NCBI RefSeq assembly: GCF_033708015.1
Contig: NZ_CP137920.1
Coordinates: forward strand, 2,046,001-2,110,000
Origin: Proteus vulgaris
GTDB taxonomy: Bacteria > Pseudomonadota > Gammaproteobacteria > Enterobacterales > Enterobacteriaceae
Length of the DNA: 64,000 bases
Reading direction: 5' to 3'
A program made the position numbers and the translations under genes. Positions 45,562-56,034 of the stretch are shown one piece after another. A model generated the notes under the pieces. It ran no database searches and was not told the origin of the DNA. It saw nothing but the letters and a program-made list of their open reading frames with translations. Every line of letters starts with the position of its first letter. The first letter of the stretch is position 1.

Positions 45562-46956
45562 TTGAATAAAAAACTCGGCTTAATATCACTCACCGCATTA
45601 GTATTAAGCTCAATGGTTGGTGCAGGTGTATTCAGTTTGCCTCAAAATATGGCCGAAGTTGCCAGTCCTGCTGCATTGATTATCGGCTGGACGATAACAG
45701 GCATTGGTATCCTCTTTCTTGCGACATCCTTATTACTCCTCTCCCGCCTTCGACCTGATCTTGATGGTGGCATTTTTACCTATGCAAAAGAAGGGTTTGG
45801 TGAATTTATTGGTTTTTGTTCAGCATGGGGATATTGGGTCTGTGCTGTTGTTGCTAATGTTTCTTATCTTGTTATTGTTTTTGCTGCCTTTAGCTTTTTT
45901 ACAGATACACCAGAAAACGTTATTTTTGGTGATGGCAATACATGGCAGGCATTACTTGGAGAGTCAATCTTACTTTGGGTTGTTCATTTTCTTGTTTTAC
46001 GTGGTGTTCAAACAGCAGCCAGCATTAATCTAATGGCAACCATGGCAAAACTCCTTCCTTTGGGATTATTTGTTATTGTCGCTCTATTAGCTTTTAATAT
46101 GGATATATTTACCCTTGATTTTAAAGGTGTAAATCTAGGTGTCCCTGTTTGGGATCAAGTCAAAAATACCATGCTAATTACACTATGGGTATTTATTGGT
46201 ATTGAAGGTGCTGTTGTCGTTTCTGCAAGAGCTAAAAATCGTCGTGATGTGGGTTTAGCAACCGTACTTGCCGTTGTCATCGCATTAGTTATCTATATTC
46301 TTGTCACTTTGTTATCACAAGGTTTAGTTAGCCAAACAGAATTAGCCGCGATGAAAAATCCATCAATGGCACCATTACTCGTTCAGCTTATTGGTAGTAT
46401 AGGCGAGATAGTTATTGCCGCGGGGCTTATTCTCTCTGTATGTGGTGCTTATTTAAGTTGGACAATCATGGCAGCTGAAGTGCCATATATTGCCGCATTA
46501 CACCACTCTTTCCCTAAACAATTAGGGAAGCAGAATAAAAATGATGCTCCTTCATCTTCATTATGGTTTACCAATTATGCAGTTCAATTCTCGTTAATTT
46601 TAATTTGGTTGACAGGAAGTAACTACAATACATTATTGACCATAGCATCAGAGATGATCCTTGTGCCTTATTTTCTCGTAGGCGCATTTTTATTTAAAGT
46701 GGCAATTACACGCAGTAGTCGTGCTTTATTATTAATAGCTATACCAGCGAGCCTATATGGTTTATGGCTACTTTATGCATCAGGCGTCATTAATTTATTG
46801 CTCTCTGTCGTATTGTATGCGCCAGGTATCCTGATATTTCTATACACACGAAAGCAATATCAAGACAAAAAACCCCTATTATTCAGTGAAAAAATTTTAT
46901 TGGTTCTTGTCTTATTTGGTGCGATCCCAGCTTTAGGCTATTTAGCTATTTACTAA
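45562..46956 (+). CDS. ydgI: Arginine:ornithine-type basic amino acid antiporter (YdgI/ArcD family)
   Basis: A 464-residue APC-family transporter with about twelve transmembrane helices and the motif MVGAGVFSLPQNMAEVASPAALIIGW at the first helix, characteristic of the basic amino acid/ornithine (ArcD/YdgI) group. It begins with TTG preceded by AGGTAATTATCC; an internal ATG further in would delete the first helix. In enterobacteria ydgI follows ydgH, as here. The substrate is likely arginine/ornithine. No other arginine deiminase genes are present in the window. Confidence 0.9.
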   Translation: MNKKLGLISLTALVLSSMVGAGVFSLPQNMAEVASPAALIIGWTITGIGILFLATSLLLLSRLRPDLDGGIFTYAKEGFGEFIGFCSAWGYWVCAVVANVSYLVIVFAAFSFFTDTPENVIFGDGNTWQALLGESILLWVVHFLVLRGVQTAASINLMATMAKLLPLGLFVIVALLAFNMDIFTLDFKGVNLGVPVWDQVKNTMLITLWVFIGIEGAVVVSARAKNRRDVGLATVLAVVIALVIYILVTLLSQGLVSQTELAAMKNPSMAPLLVQLIGSIGEIVIAAGLILSVCGAYLSWTIMAAEVPYIAALHHSFPKQLGKQNKNDAPSSSLWFTNYAVQFSLILIWLTGSNYNTLLTIASEMILVPYFLVGAFLFKVAITRSSRALLLIAIPASLYGLWLLYASGVINLLLSVVLYAPGILIFLYTRKQYQDKKPLLFSEKILLVLVLFGAIPALGYLAIY

Positions 46957-46965
46957 AACACTCTT

Positions 46966-46995
46966 AGAGGTACTGGAAAAACAGTACCTCTTTTA
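46966..46995 (+). terminator. Terminator after ydgI
   Basis: Stem AGAGGTACTG/CAGTACCTCT with loop GAAAAA and a following TTTATT. Confidence 0.9.
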
Positions 46996-47160
46996 TTCTC
47001 GTTCTCACCTCTCTTCAAAAATAAGTCAAAAAATCTCACTTAAGACCAAAATTTCCCTTTTAAGCTGTTATTTATAACATTGATGGTTAGGTGCTTATAA
47101 AGATAAAAAAATATAGTATGTTGTAACTAATTTAAAGGTAACTATTAATTAGCAAGCCAA

Positions 47161-47195
47161 TAAAAAACCCACAAGAAACCTATGTTCTCGTGGGT
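47161..47195 (-). terminator. Terminator after hrpA
   Basis: Stem ACCCAC-A-AGAA/TTCT-C-GTGGGT, followed on the minus strand by TTTTTTA. Confidence 0.85.
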
Positions 47196-47215
47196 CTACA
47201 CATACTATCATTAAA

Positions 47216-50200
47216 TTAGTTAAAACTAATTTGTTCCATCGCCTGCAATATACGTTTATCCGATATTGGATACGGTGTACCTATCTGCTGAGCAAACAGG
47301 CTCACTCTAAGTTCCTCTATCATCCAACGAATATTTTGTACTTCATCTTGCTGCTTTTGTTTTTCTGTAAGTTTACCTAACCACTGTTGCCACTGTTGAA
47401 TAACATTTTCAACTCGACTCATTTGAGCGCGATCACGATTAGGATCAATAGCCAGTTTCTCCATTCGTTTTTCAATGGCACTTAAATAACGAGGGATGTC
47501 TGCAAGACGCTTCCATCCATGCGAGGTAACAAAACCAGGAAAAACTAACTGACCAAGTTGAGCTTTAATATCAGATAATGCAAAAGCAACGCTAATATCT
47601 ACCCGCCCTTTTAAACGTTTATTAATAGCAAATACTTGAGTTAAAATCGCTTCAACTTGCTTTGCTATTTCAACCACAGCATCATTTAATTCAGCTCTGA
47701 CATATTCTTGCAGTTTTTGATATTCATCTTCTTGCCAAATTAAACCACCATAAGACGCCATTAATTTATCAACACCACAAGCAATACAATCATCAATCAA
47801 CTCTAGCACTTTGCCATAAGGGTTAAAGTAAAGACCTAGTTTTGCTTTATTCGGTAATTTTTCATGCAAGTATTTTATCGGTGACGGAATATTTAATAAT
47901 AATAATCGTCTTATCCCTTTCCACATTGAAGTTTGCTGTTCAGATTCTGTTTCAAAAAGCTTAATACCTACACTGTTTTTTTCATCCACAAGTGCTGGAT
48001 AAGCCTTCACTGAATAGCCACCTCGTTTTTGCTCATAACGCTGAGGCAAATCACCAAAACTCCAAATATGTAAATCGTGTTGTTCAATACCATGATCAGC
48101 GACTGCTGATAGTGTTTCTTGGACTTTTTCCTTTAAATTCTCTTTTAATTTATTGAGATCTTTACTTTCTGCCAGCGTTTTATTTTTATCGCCAACAACA
48201 CGGAATGTCATTTTTAAGTGATCTGCAACTTGATCAAGTTGCCAACTCTCTCTATCAACGGTCACTCCCGTCATACGACGCAATTCTTTTTCAAGTCTAT
48301 CGAGTAAATCGCCTTCAACTTGGGGTACACGTTCTAAAAAAGCAGATGCATAATTAGGTGCTGGTACAAAATTACGGCGAATAGGTTTTGGCAATGACTT
48401 AATTAATGCCACGATCAATTCATGACGAATACCCGGAATTTGCCAATCAAAACCTTCGTCTTTTACCTGATTTAAAATAGGTAATGGAATATGGACAGTC
48501 ACACCATCAGCCGCAGTACCTGGTTCAAATTGATAGGTTAAACGTAATTTTAGATTATCTTGATGCCAATAATTTGGATAATCTAATGCGCTAACACGTT
48601 TGGCATCATCTTTAATCAGCATACTTTTTTCAAAGTTAAGCAGATCAGGTGATGACTTTTGAGCCTCTTTCCACCACTTATCAAAATGTCGAGATGAAAC
48701 AACATCCTGAGGTATCCGTTGATCGTAGAAAGTAAACATTGTTTCATCATCAACAAGAATATCTCGGCGACGAGATTTATGCTCTAATTCTTCAACTTCT
48801 GTCCGTAATTTTAAATTGTCACGAAAAAATGCATGACGAGTTTGCCAATCCCCCTCCACTAATGCATGGCGAATAAAAAGTTCACGACATAAAAGCGGGT
48901 CAATTTGACTGTAATTAATAGGTCGAGAAGCCACAATTGGCAAACCATACAAAGTCACTTTTTCATTCGCCATTACAGCGCCTTGCGCTTTTGACCAATG
49001 AGGTTCGCTATAGTGATGTTTCACCAAATGTTCAGCAATAGGTTCAATCCATTCGGGTTCAACGCGTGCCGCTATTCGCCCCCATAAACGAGACGTCTCA
49101 ACTAGCTCCGCCACCATAGTCCATTTTGGTGGTTTTTTAAACAACCCCGAACCTGGATATATAGAGAAACGGGCATTTCTTGCACCTGTAAACTCTTGTT
49201 TATCTGCATCTTTTTGCCCAATATGCGACAACAAACCACTTAGTAGTGCTACATGAACACTTCTGAAATCAGCAGGCTCACTATTAACAGGAAAGCCTAA
49301 TTCTTTAACAACCTGCCGCAATTGCGTATAAACATCTTGCCATTCACGAACACGCATAAAGTTTAAAAACTCTTGGCGACACAACTTTCTAAATTGAGAA
49401 TGACTCAACTCTTTTTGTTGTTTTTTTAAATAATCCCACATATTTAAAAAAGATAAAAAGTCAGAGTCTTTATCTTGGAAGCGTCGGTGTTTTTCATCAG
49501 ATGCTTGCTGTTTATCCATCGGTCTTTCACGTGGATCTTGAATTGAAAGTGCGGATGTAATAACCATCAATTCTTTGACTGCACCATATTTACGCGCTTC
49601 AAGTACCATTCTCGCCAAACGAGGATCAATAGGAAGTTGTGCAAGTTGTTTCCCCATAGGGGTTAAACGATAAGCACCATTGTGATCGGTTTCGTTTTGT
49701 AATGCGCCTAGTTCTTCTAATAAACGAACACCATCTTGAATGTTACGTTTATCGGGTGGCTGTACAAATGGGAATGCACTAATATCGCCTAACCCTATTG
49801 ATGTCATTTGCAAAATAACAGATGCTAGATTAGTTCTTAATATTTCAGGATCAGTAAATTCAGAACGGGAAATAAAATCATCTTCAGAATAAAGGCGAAT
49901 ACAAATACCATCAGAAACACGACCACAACGCCCTTTTCTTTGATTTGCTGAAGCTTGAGAAATAGGCTCTATTGGAAGTCTTTGTACTTTAGTTCGATAG
50001 CTATAACGACTTACACGTGCAAAACCGGTATCAATAACATACTTAATACCTGGTACCGTTAATGACGTTTCGGCAACGTTCGTTGCTAAAATAATACGTC
50101 TGCCATTATGAGGATGAAAAATTCGATTTTGTTCGCTGTTAGATAAACGGGCAAATAAAGGCAAGACTTCAGTATGTCGAAGTTGCAATTTATTCAGTGC

Positions 50201-51112
50201 ATCAGCAGTGTCACGAATTTCTCGTTCACCACTCATAAAAATAAGAATATCACCCGCACTTTCTCTGCTTAATTCTTCAATAGCATCAACAATACCATCA
50301 GTCATATCCTTATCACTATCAAGCTCGTCGCCACCAATAGGACGATATCTGACTTCAACAGGATAAGTCCGACCGGAAACTTCAATGATCGGTGCTTGAT
50401 TGAAATGTTTGGAAAAACGTTCAGGATCGATGGTCGCAGAAGTAATAATAACTTTTAAATCAGGGCGTTTAGGTAATAATTGCTTTAAATAGCCAAGGAT
50501 AAAATCGATATTTAAACTACGCTCATGGGCTTCATCAATAATGATAGTATCATATTGTAATAGCAGTTTATCTTGCTGTAATTCAGCCAATAAAATACCA
50601 TCTGTCATTAGCTTAACAAGGGTATTCTCACCGACATGATCACTAAAACGAACCTTATAACCTACTGATTCTCCTAACGTACTTTTTAATTCATGAGCGA
50701 TACGTTCAGCGACTGAACGCGCAGCTAAACGACGAGGCTGAGTATGACCAATAAACCCCTTGATCCCTCGCCCTAATTCAAGACAAATTTTAGGGATCTG
50801 AGTTGTTTTACCCGAGCCTGTTTCCCCTGCAATAATAACGACTTGGTTATCTCTGATTGCATTATAAATGGCATCTTTCTTTTGACTAACAGGAAGGTTT
50901 TCAGGGTAAGTAATTTCAGGACAATTAGCACGACGGCGAATTATCATCTGTTGTGCTTTTGTAATATCGTCTTTAATTGCACTTAATACCGCTTGTTTAG
51001 ACTCTTCATTATTGATTTTAGCGACGCCACGTAGACGTTTTCTTAATCGTTGCTGCTCCCGCAACGATAATTGCTCTATTTCTTGATAGAGCGTGGCAGA
51101 TGATAATGTCAC
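47216..51112 (-). CDS. hrpA: ATP-dependent RNA helicase HrpA
   Basis: A 1298-residue DEAH-box helicase. Walker A GETGSGKT is at residues 96-103, the DEAH box at 193-196 (IIIDEAHERS), SAT follows, and motif VI is QRKGRCGRVSDG. The helicase-associated and OB-fold region follows, and a long C-terminal domain of unknown function (DUF3418) covers about 700-1298. E. coli HrpA acts on ribosomes stalled in a 3' collision and on fimbrial mRNA processing. The length matches. It is monocistronic and divergent from azoR, as in E. coli (azoR next to hrpA). Confidence 0.96.
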   Translation of the reverse strand: MTLSSATLYQEIEQLSLREQQRLRKRLRGVAKINNEESKQAVLSAIKDDITKAQQMIIRRRANCPEITYPENLPVSQKKDAIYNAIRDNQVVIIAGETGSGKTTQIPKICLELGRGIKGFIGHTQPRRLAARSVAERIAHELKSTLGESVGYKVRFSDHVGENTLVKLMTDGILLAELQQDKLLLQYDTIIIDEAHERSLNIDFILGYLKQLLPKRPDLKVIITSATIDPERFSKHFNQAPIIEVSGRTYPVEVRYRPIGGDELDSDKDMTDGIVDAIEELSRESAGDILIFMSGEREIRDTADALNKLQLRHTEVLPLFARLSNSEQNRIFHPHNGRRIILATNVAETSLTVPGIKYVIDTGFARVSRYSYRTKVQRLPIEPISQASANQRKGRCGRVSDGICIRLYSEDDFISRSEFTDPEILRTNLASVILQMTSIGLGDISAFPFVQPPDKRNIQDGVRLLEELGALQNETDHNGAYRLTPMGKQLAQLPIDPRLARMVLEARKYGAVKELMVITSALSIQDPRERPMDKQQASDEKHRRFQDKDSDFLSFLNMWDYLKKQQKELSHSQFRKLCRQEFLNFMRVREWQDVYTQLRQVVKELGFPVNSEPADFRSVHVALLSGLLSHIGQKDADKQEFTGARNARFSIYPGSGLFKKPPKWTMVAELVETSRLWGRIAARVEPEWIEPIAEHLVKHHYSEPHWSKAQGAVMANEKVTLYGLPIVASRPINYSQIDPLLCRELFIRHALVEGDWQTRHAFFRDNLKLRTEVEELEHKSRRRDILVDDETMFTFYDQRIPQDVVSSRHFDKWWKEAQKSSPDLLNFEKSMLIKDDAKRVSALDYPNYWHQDNLKLRLTYQFEPGTAADGVTVHIPLPILNQVKDEGFDWQIPGIRHELIVALIKSLPKPIRRNFVPAPNYASAFLERVPQVEGDLLDRLEKELRRMTGVTVDRESWQLDQVADHLKMTFRVVGDKNKTLAESKDLNKLKENLKEKVQETLSAVADHGIEQHDLHIWSFGDLPQRYEQKRGGYSVKAYPALVDEKNSVGIKLFETESEQQTSMWKGIRRLLLLNIPSPIKYLHEKLPNKAKLGLYFNPYGKVLELIDDCIACGVDKLMASYGGLIWQEDEYQKLQEYVRAELNDAVVEIAKQVEAILTQVFAINKRLKGRVDISVAFALSDIKAQLGQLVFPGFVTSHGWKRLADIPRYLSAIEKRMEKLAIDPNRDRAQMSRVENVIQQWQQWLGKLTEKQKQQDEVQNIRWMIEELRVSLFAQQIGTPYPISDKRILQAMEQISFN

Positions 51113-51345
51113 CTTTTATTATCCTTTTTGAGGTTATTCTAATCAAAACTAATGTCTGTATGATATCACAACAGGCTATTGGCACATAAAGGCTTGATTA
51201 AATTTCTTATTATATGATTTCATATAATCAATAATTTTGAATAGCATATTCAAAGGATTGTAATGTGATCTTTTAAAGATAAGGTAAACTACTATTCACT
51301 AATAAATTTAAACAAATAGAACATGTTATAAACTACGGGAAGAAA

Positions 51346-51969
51346 ATGAAAAAAATCCTTGTACTGAAATCCAGCATTTTAGATAGCTATTCACACAGTA
51401 ATAAAATGACCGATTACTTCATTGAAAATTGGCAGAATAATCATAAAGATGACTTAATCACAGTACGTGATCTTGCTAAAGATCCTGTGCCTGCTCTAGA
51501 TCAAGCGACTCTATTTGCTTTTGGCAAAGAGACAGCAATGCTATCGGATGAACAAAAAGCAGCTAGAACATTATCAGATGAATTAATTAGTGAATTAAAA
51601 GCTCACGATATGATAGTCATTGCTGCACCCATGTATAACTTTTCAATTTCATCTCAATTAAAGCATTATATTGATTTTATTGCTCGCGCGGGTGAAACAT
51701 TTAAATATACTGAGGCGGGTTCTGTCGGTTTGATTGAAAATAAACAAGCGATTGTATTAACCAGTCGTGGTGGTGTCCATAAAGACCAACCTTCCGATCT
51801 TATCGTTCCTTTTCTAACACAGTTTTTAGCCTTTATTGGCATTAAAGACGTACAATTTATTATGGCCGAGGGCACGGCATTTGGTGAAGAATACGCACAG
51901 CAATCTCATCAACAAGCACAAAAAGAAATTGATACTCTAATTAGCACAAAAAATATTACCGTAAAATAA
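51346..51969 (+). CDS. azoR: FMN-dependent NADH-azoreductase
   Basis: A 207-residue flavodoxin-fold enzyme that reduces azo dyes and quinones. The sequence opens KKILVLKSSILDSYSHSNKM, with the FMN phosphate-binding loop SYSHS. It has MIVIAAPMYNFSISSQLKHYIDFIARAGETFKYTEAG and VLTSRGGVHKD, the hallmarks of AzoR. It has a GGGAAG ribosome site, is divergent from hrpA, and is followed by a strong hairpin. Length and context agree with E. coli. Confidence 0.95.
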   Translation: MKKILVLKSSILDSYSHSNKMTDYFIENWQNNHKDDLITVRDLAKDPVPALDQATLFAFGKETAMLSDEQKAARTLSDELISELKAHDMIVIAAPMYNFSISSQLKHYIDFIARAGETFKYTEAGSVGLIENKQAIVLTSRGGVHKDQPSDLIVPFLTQFLAFIGIKDVQFIMAEGTAFGEEYAQQSHQQAQKEIDTLISTKNITVK

Positions 51970-51990
51970 TTTTTCTCTATATATAAATAT

Positions 51991-52018
51991 AAAAGCACCT
52001 GAATTAGGTGCTTTTTTT
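51991..52018 (+). terminator. Terminator after azoR
   Basis: Stem AAAAGCACCT/AGGTGCTTTT with loop GAATT followed by a T-run. The 300 bases to the fimbrial operon are very AT-rich and must hold its promoter; no other element is recognised there. Confidence 0.92.
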
Positions 52019-52319
52019 GTATCTCAATATTAATTTTCATAAAATATTTTTTTATATTTTTTATAAAAAAAACTTTTTAAATTATAATTAAAAAACTTCA
52101 ACAGTAGATAAATCTAAAAAAAATATTTTATTAAATAAATAATTTAACACGTGCCATTTTAATGACTTTTTTTTATCATTTATTCTTTCATTCAGCGTGA
52201 AAATAAAAAGATAAATTAGAATTAATTTTGAATGGAAAATAAACTTATGTAATATTTTATTGTTTCTAGAGATTAGAGACTATTAAATAACTTTATTAAT
52301 TCAAGAAATGGAATTTGAA

Positions 52320-52868
52320 ATGAAAAAGAATTTACTTTCAATAATTGTCCTATCTACATTTTTTTTATCCGCTCAATCAAATGCTATTGAACATACAGAA
52401 AAAAATGTAGGTACAATTACAATTAATGGGTCTGTTACAGCAAATCCAACTTGTCAATTACAAGATATACAACCTGTTCTATTACCCCCTGTTCAAGCAA
52501 GTAATTTCGGGGATGACCGTATAGCAAAAACAGATGCTCAACCACTTTTCATCCAATTTTCCAATTGTAATGATAGCATTGCTAATATTCAGTTAAAAAT
52601 TCCAAAACAAGCAAAAAGGTTATTAAAAAACCAAGTGGAAAATAGCAGTAATGTTGATATCGCCATTTTTGATGCAAATAAAAATATCATTGATTTAAGT
52701 AATGAAAAACCTAAAGAATTTAATTTAAATATTGATTCAGATACTAAAACAGCGGATTTTTCATTTGAAATCAATTATATGAAACCAAATGGATTAGATG
52801 CAACTCCAGGCTTAGTAAAGTCTAGCTTAGCATTTGATGTTATTTATAGCGATGTCGTTGTAGATTAA
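52320..52868 (+). CDS. Fimbrial major-subunit-type protein
   Basis: A 182-residue predicted fimbrial subunit from the ATG at 52320, with GGA seven bases upstream; 52308 is also possible. A signal peptide (cut after SNA) is followed by TINGSVTANPTCQLQ, the N-terminal extension used in donor-strand exchange plus the first conserved Cys. The second Cys lies in FSNCNDS. It ends in a beta-strand (LVKSSLAFDVIYSDV). As the first gene of the operon, with a hairpin between it and the chaperone, it is probably the highly expressed shaft subunit. Low GC and codon use suggest acquisition. No matching named fimbria is recognised. Confidence 0.78.
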   Translation: MKKNLLSIIVLSTFFLSAQSNAIEHTEKNVGTITINGSVTANPTCQLQDIQPVLLPPVQASNFGDDRIAKTDAQPLFIQFSNCNDSIANIQLKIPKQAKRLLKNQVENSSNVDIAIFDANKNIIDLSNEKPKEFNLNIDSDTKTADFSFEINYMKPNGLDATPGLVKSSLAFDVIYSDVVVD

Positions 52869-52881
52869 TATCTATAAAACT

Positions 52882-52907
52882 AACAAAGCTGGTTATCCAG
52901 CTTTGTT
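52882..52907 (+). terminator. Intercistronic hairpin after the fimbrial major subunit gene
   Basis: A perfect 11-base stem AACAAAGCTGG/CCAGCTTTGTT with loop TTAT, followed by TTAATATT. Such hairpins act as partial terminators or 3' stabilisers and raise the major subunit above the assembly proteins. Confidence 0.8.
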
Positions 52908-52951
52908 TTAATATTCTTTTTATATTATACCTCATCATAAAATAATAGAAA

Positions 52952-53653
52952 ATGATTAATAAAATTAAATTCACTATATTATATATAGCTATCTCTCTTC
53001 CTATTTATGGTTATACTTCAATAGAAATAAACAAGGATAAATTTATCTTTATTGAGAGCAAAAACCAAGAAGTTATTGAAATAAAGAATAGTATAAATAG
53101 TGATTATTTTATACAGAGTTGGATTTCACATTATGATGAAAATAATGATTCTGAATTACCTTTTATGATCACCCCACCACTCTTTAAAATAGAGAAAGAT
53201 GAAGACTACTCTTTGAAAATTTTTAAAATTGATGAAATAGAAAAAAAAGACAGAGAAACACTATATAAAATAAACATTAAAAGAATACCTGTATTATCTG
53301 ATTCAGATGATAATAAAAATTTATTACATATTTCAATAAACTCTGTTTATAACTTAATATATAGACCTATATCAATAGAAAAAAATGCAGTAGATGCATA
53401 TAAAAAAATAGAGTTCTTAAAAAATCAAAATAATGAATTTATTATAAACAATCCCACACCTTATTTTATTACTTTACTTAATGTTCATCTTGAAAATATT
53501 TCATTAATTAGTAAAAGTATAACCATTCCACCATTTAAAAAATATAACACAAAAAACAAAATTAAAAAAGATGGATTAATAAAATGGAAAACAATTGACC
53601 AGTATGGTGTGGAAATAAAAGCAATAGATAAGGCTATAATGAATGATGATTAA
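52952..53653 (+). CDS. Periplasmic fimbrial chaperone (PapD-like)
   Basis: A 233-residue PapD-type chaperone. A signal peptide (cut after about residue 20) is followed by an immunoglobulin-like domain with SWISHYDENNDSELPFMITPPLFKIEKDEDYSLKIFKI and the DRETLYKINIKRIPVL strand, the motif region of the G1 donor strand. The second domain contains NNEFIINNPTPYFITLLNVHL. It ends with a Lys-rich stretch and overlaps the usher gene by 11 bases. It stabilises fimbrial subunits in the periplasm and hands them to the usher. The sequence is very rich in Lys, Asn and Ile, reflecting low GC. Confidence 0.85.
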   Translation: MINKIKFTILYIAISLPIYGYTSIEINKDKFIFIESKNQEVIEIKNSINSDYFIQSWISHYDENNDSELPFMITPPLFKIEKDEDYSLKIFKIDEIEKKDRETLYKINIKRIPVLSDSDDNKNLLHISINSVYNLIYRPISIEKNAVDAYKKIEFLKNQNNEFIINNPTPYFITLLNVHLENISLISKSITIPPFKKYNTKNKIKKDGLIKWKTIDQYGVEIKAIDKAIMNDD

Positions 53654-56012
53654 ATTAAAAAAAAGAAAATTAACTTTGTTTATTCTAATGATTATCTTTC
53701 ATAGCAAAGCTATCGCAAAAAATAACACCATCTCTCTTTATTCTAGTCTATTTTCTAATGTTAGTGATGAAAAAATTAAACAGCTTCTTGAAAATAAAAA
53801 ACCTGAGGGATTTTATCATTCTATTATTTATATTAATAATAGAAAAAAAATGGTAAAACTTATTTATTACAAAGATGTAGAAAATAAATTAACACCTTCT
53901 CTTTCTATCAAAGATTTAACATCTTTGGGTATTGATACTGATTTTTATTCGATCAATAAAAAAAATTCAGATCCTATACTGTTAAGCGATTATTCAATTG
54001 ATTTTAAATACCAATTTTCTAATCAAAAATTAAATTTAATTATCCCACAAAAAGCATTAATCAAAAAAACAGACTATGTCATTGATGAACAAAGCTGGGA
54101 TGATGGGATCACAGCTTTATTTACTCAATATTCATATTCAATTAAATATCATCAAAAAAAACCTATTGGGCAAAAACTTAATTTACACTCAGGTATCAAT
54201 ATCGGTGCTTGGCGTGTGCGTAGTCGAAACGGAATAGATTGGACTAGAGATCGTTATCAGTCTCAGCTTTCGTCAATTTATGCATACCGACAAATTAATT
54301 ATTTTTCTTCTTTTTTTTATGGCGGTAAATTTTCACCTACAACTCGAATACTTTCAAATGAGAAAATAATTGGCTTTCAATTAATATCCAACAATCTAAT
54401 TGCAAATAATACGCTCTATGCTAATAGCCCTATTATTGAAGGCATTGCAGATACTCAAGCTGATGTAATCATAAAACAAGGCGATAAAGTCATCTATGAG
54501 AAAACGGTTCCTCCCGGGCCTTTTCTTCTAAATTCATTACCTTCTATAGGTAGTGAAAAACTTACTTTAGAGATCAAAGAAGCAGACGGAAGAGTCAAAA
54601 CTTCAACACATTATTTCACATCATTGCCTAATCAATTAAATAAAGGCATCTATCAATATAATATTGTATCAGGTACGCTACCTGATCATCCTAATAATAA
54701 AAAAGCACTTTTTCTTTTAGGTGAATTTTCATATGGTCTTAGTCAAAAAATTACTTCTTATAGCGCAATAAAGAAACACGATAACAGACAAAATTATTTA
54801 TTTGGACTATCTCTGGATTTAGGTATATTAGGTGGTTTATCATCAGATATAAATTATGAGAAAACTGATAACAATAAAGTAAAACATCAATTTAGTTATC
54901 AAAAAAGCATGCCAGAAAAACAAACTTATTTTACGTCCAGAATATCATTCTATCATTATTTAGATAATTTTTTAGTAGAAAAAAAGATAAAAAGAAATTA
55001 TTCATTCTTTTTATCTAAAGGCATTAATAAACTAGGTTATTTATCTTTACACTACCATGATAAATCCTATCATAATTCATCTAAAACATTTGAAACTAGA
55101 ACATCCTTTTCATCTTCAATAAATAAAATAAATTATAATTTAAAATATGATTTTAAAAAAGAAAGATATTATTCAGAACACTATCTTTCATTTAATTTTA
55201 ATATTCCGATAGGAAATAATACACATCATCATTGGTTCAATAACCAAACAGATTATCAAGTAAATAATAACCGTTATGCAAGCAGTACAAATATTGGAGG
55301 AACATTACTTAATAATAATTTAGGGTATTCAGTAAACTATCAGTATGCACATCATCCTAAAAGAAAATTTGATCAATTTTCTATGCATACACGTTATCAA
55401 AATAATTATCAATCTTACCTTTTCTCTGGAAATAAGTCAGAAGATAATTACAACTTAAATTTTGCAGTTAATGGTGCATTAGTGCTTCATTCAGAAGGTG
55501 TTACTCTAGCCCCTCGTTTAGGTAAGACCTTTGCATTAGTGAATACACAAGGCATTACTGGTATTAAAACATCATCTTCATCAAATTTGGAAACAGATAT
55601 TTTGGGTAATTTAATTTTAAGTAATATAGCACCTTATCAAATAAATAGGATCCAGCTAAATGCTGAATCACTTCCTTCATCCGTTGAAACTGAATATTAT
55701 AGTAAAAATGTTATTCCTACATTTGGTGCAATACCTAAAGTTATTTTCCCAATGAAAATGGGCTACCGTGTTATTTTTAAATCAAAAACGCCTCTCCCTT
55801 TCGCATCAAAAGTTATTGTATTGGATAGAAAAAATAACATTATTTCACAAGGATTAGTAACAGAAAATAATATTATTTTCCTTTCTGGCATCCCTGATAA
55901 TGGATTAATAAAAGTAAAGCTGAGAGACGATAAACAATGCCAGTTTGATTATGAAATAAACGCTAGTGATAAGCAAAAAGCGTTGATAAAAAAAGAAATC
56001 AATTGTCAATAG
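53643..56012 (+). CDS. Outer-membrane usher of a chaperone-usher fimbria
   Basis: A 789-residue usher (FimD/PapC-type). After a signal peptide the N-terminal domain spans about 30-140. The barrel core includes RSRNGIDWTRDRYQSQLSSIYAYRQIN, and the plug region has TVPPGPFLLNSLPSIGSEKLTLEIKEADGRVKTSTHYFTSLPN. The typical GY.PNLVV-type C-terminal elements are modified. The C-terminal domain ends IKVKLRDDKQCQFDYEINASDKQ. The protein is a little shorter than most ushers. It exports and assembles the subunits through the outer membrane. The start overlaps the chaperone gene. Confidence 0.85.
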   Translation: MMIKLKKRKLTLFILMIIFHSKAIAKNNTISLYSSLFSNVSDEKIKQLLENKKPEGFYHSIIYINNRKKMVKLIYYKDVENKLTPSLSIKDLTSLGIDTDFYSINKKNSDPILLSDYSIDFKYQFSNQKLNLIIPQKALIKKTDYVIDEQSWDDGITALFTQYSYSIKYHQKKPIGQKLNLHSGINIGAWRVRSRNGIDWTRDRYQSQLSSIYAYRQINYFSSFFYGGKFSPTTRILSNEKIIGFQLISNNLIANNTLYANSPIIEGIADTQADVIIKQGDKVIYEKTVPPGPFLLNSLPSIGSEKLTLEIKEADGRVKTSTHYFTSLPNQLNKGIYQYNIVSGTLPDHPNNKKALFLLGEFSYGLSQKITSYSAIKKHDNRQNYLFGLSLDLGILGGLSSDINYEKTDNNKVKHQFSYQKSMPEKQTYFTSRISFYHYLDNFLVEKKIKRNYSFFLSKGINKLGYLSLHYHDKSYHNSSKTFETRTSFSSSINKINYNLKYDFKKERYYSEHYLSFNFNIPIGNNTHHHWFNNQTDYQVNNNRYASSTNIGGTLLNNNLGYSVNYQYAHHPKRKFDQFSMHTRYQNNYQSYLFSGNKSEDNYNLNFAVNGALVLHSEGVTLAPRLGKTFALVNTQGITGIKTSSSSNLETDILGNLILSNIAPYQINRIQLNAESLPSSVETEYYSKNVIPTFGAIPKVIFPMKMGYRVIFKSKTPLPFASKVIVLDRKNNIISQGLVTENNIIFLSGIPDNGLIKVKLRDDKQCQFDYEINASDKQKALIKKEINCQ

Positions 56013-56034
56013 CTCAATAATAAAAATCTTAAAT

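Noticed and set aside
52261..52320. Invertible promoter repeats in front of the fimbrial operon
   Set aside because: I looked for paired inverted repeats around the upstream AT-rich region and saw none that would flank a promoter segment.
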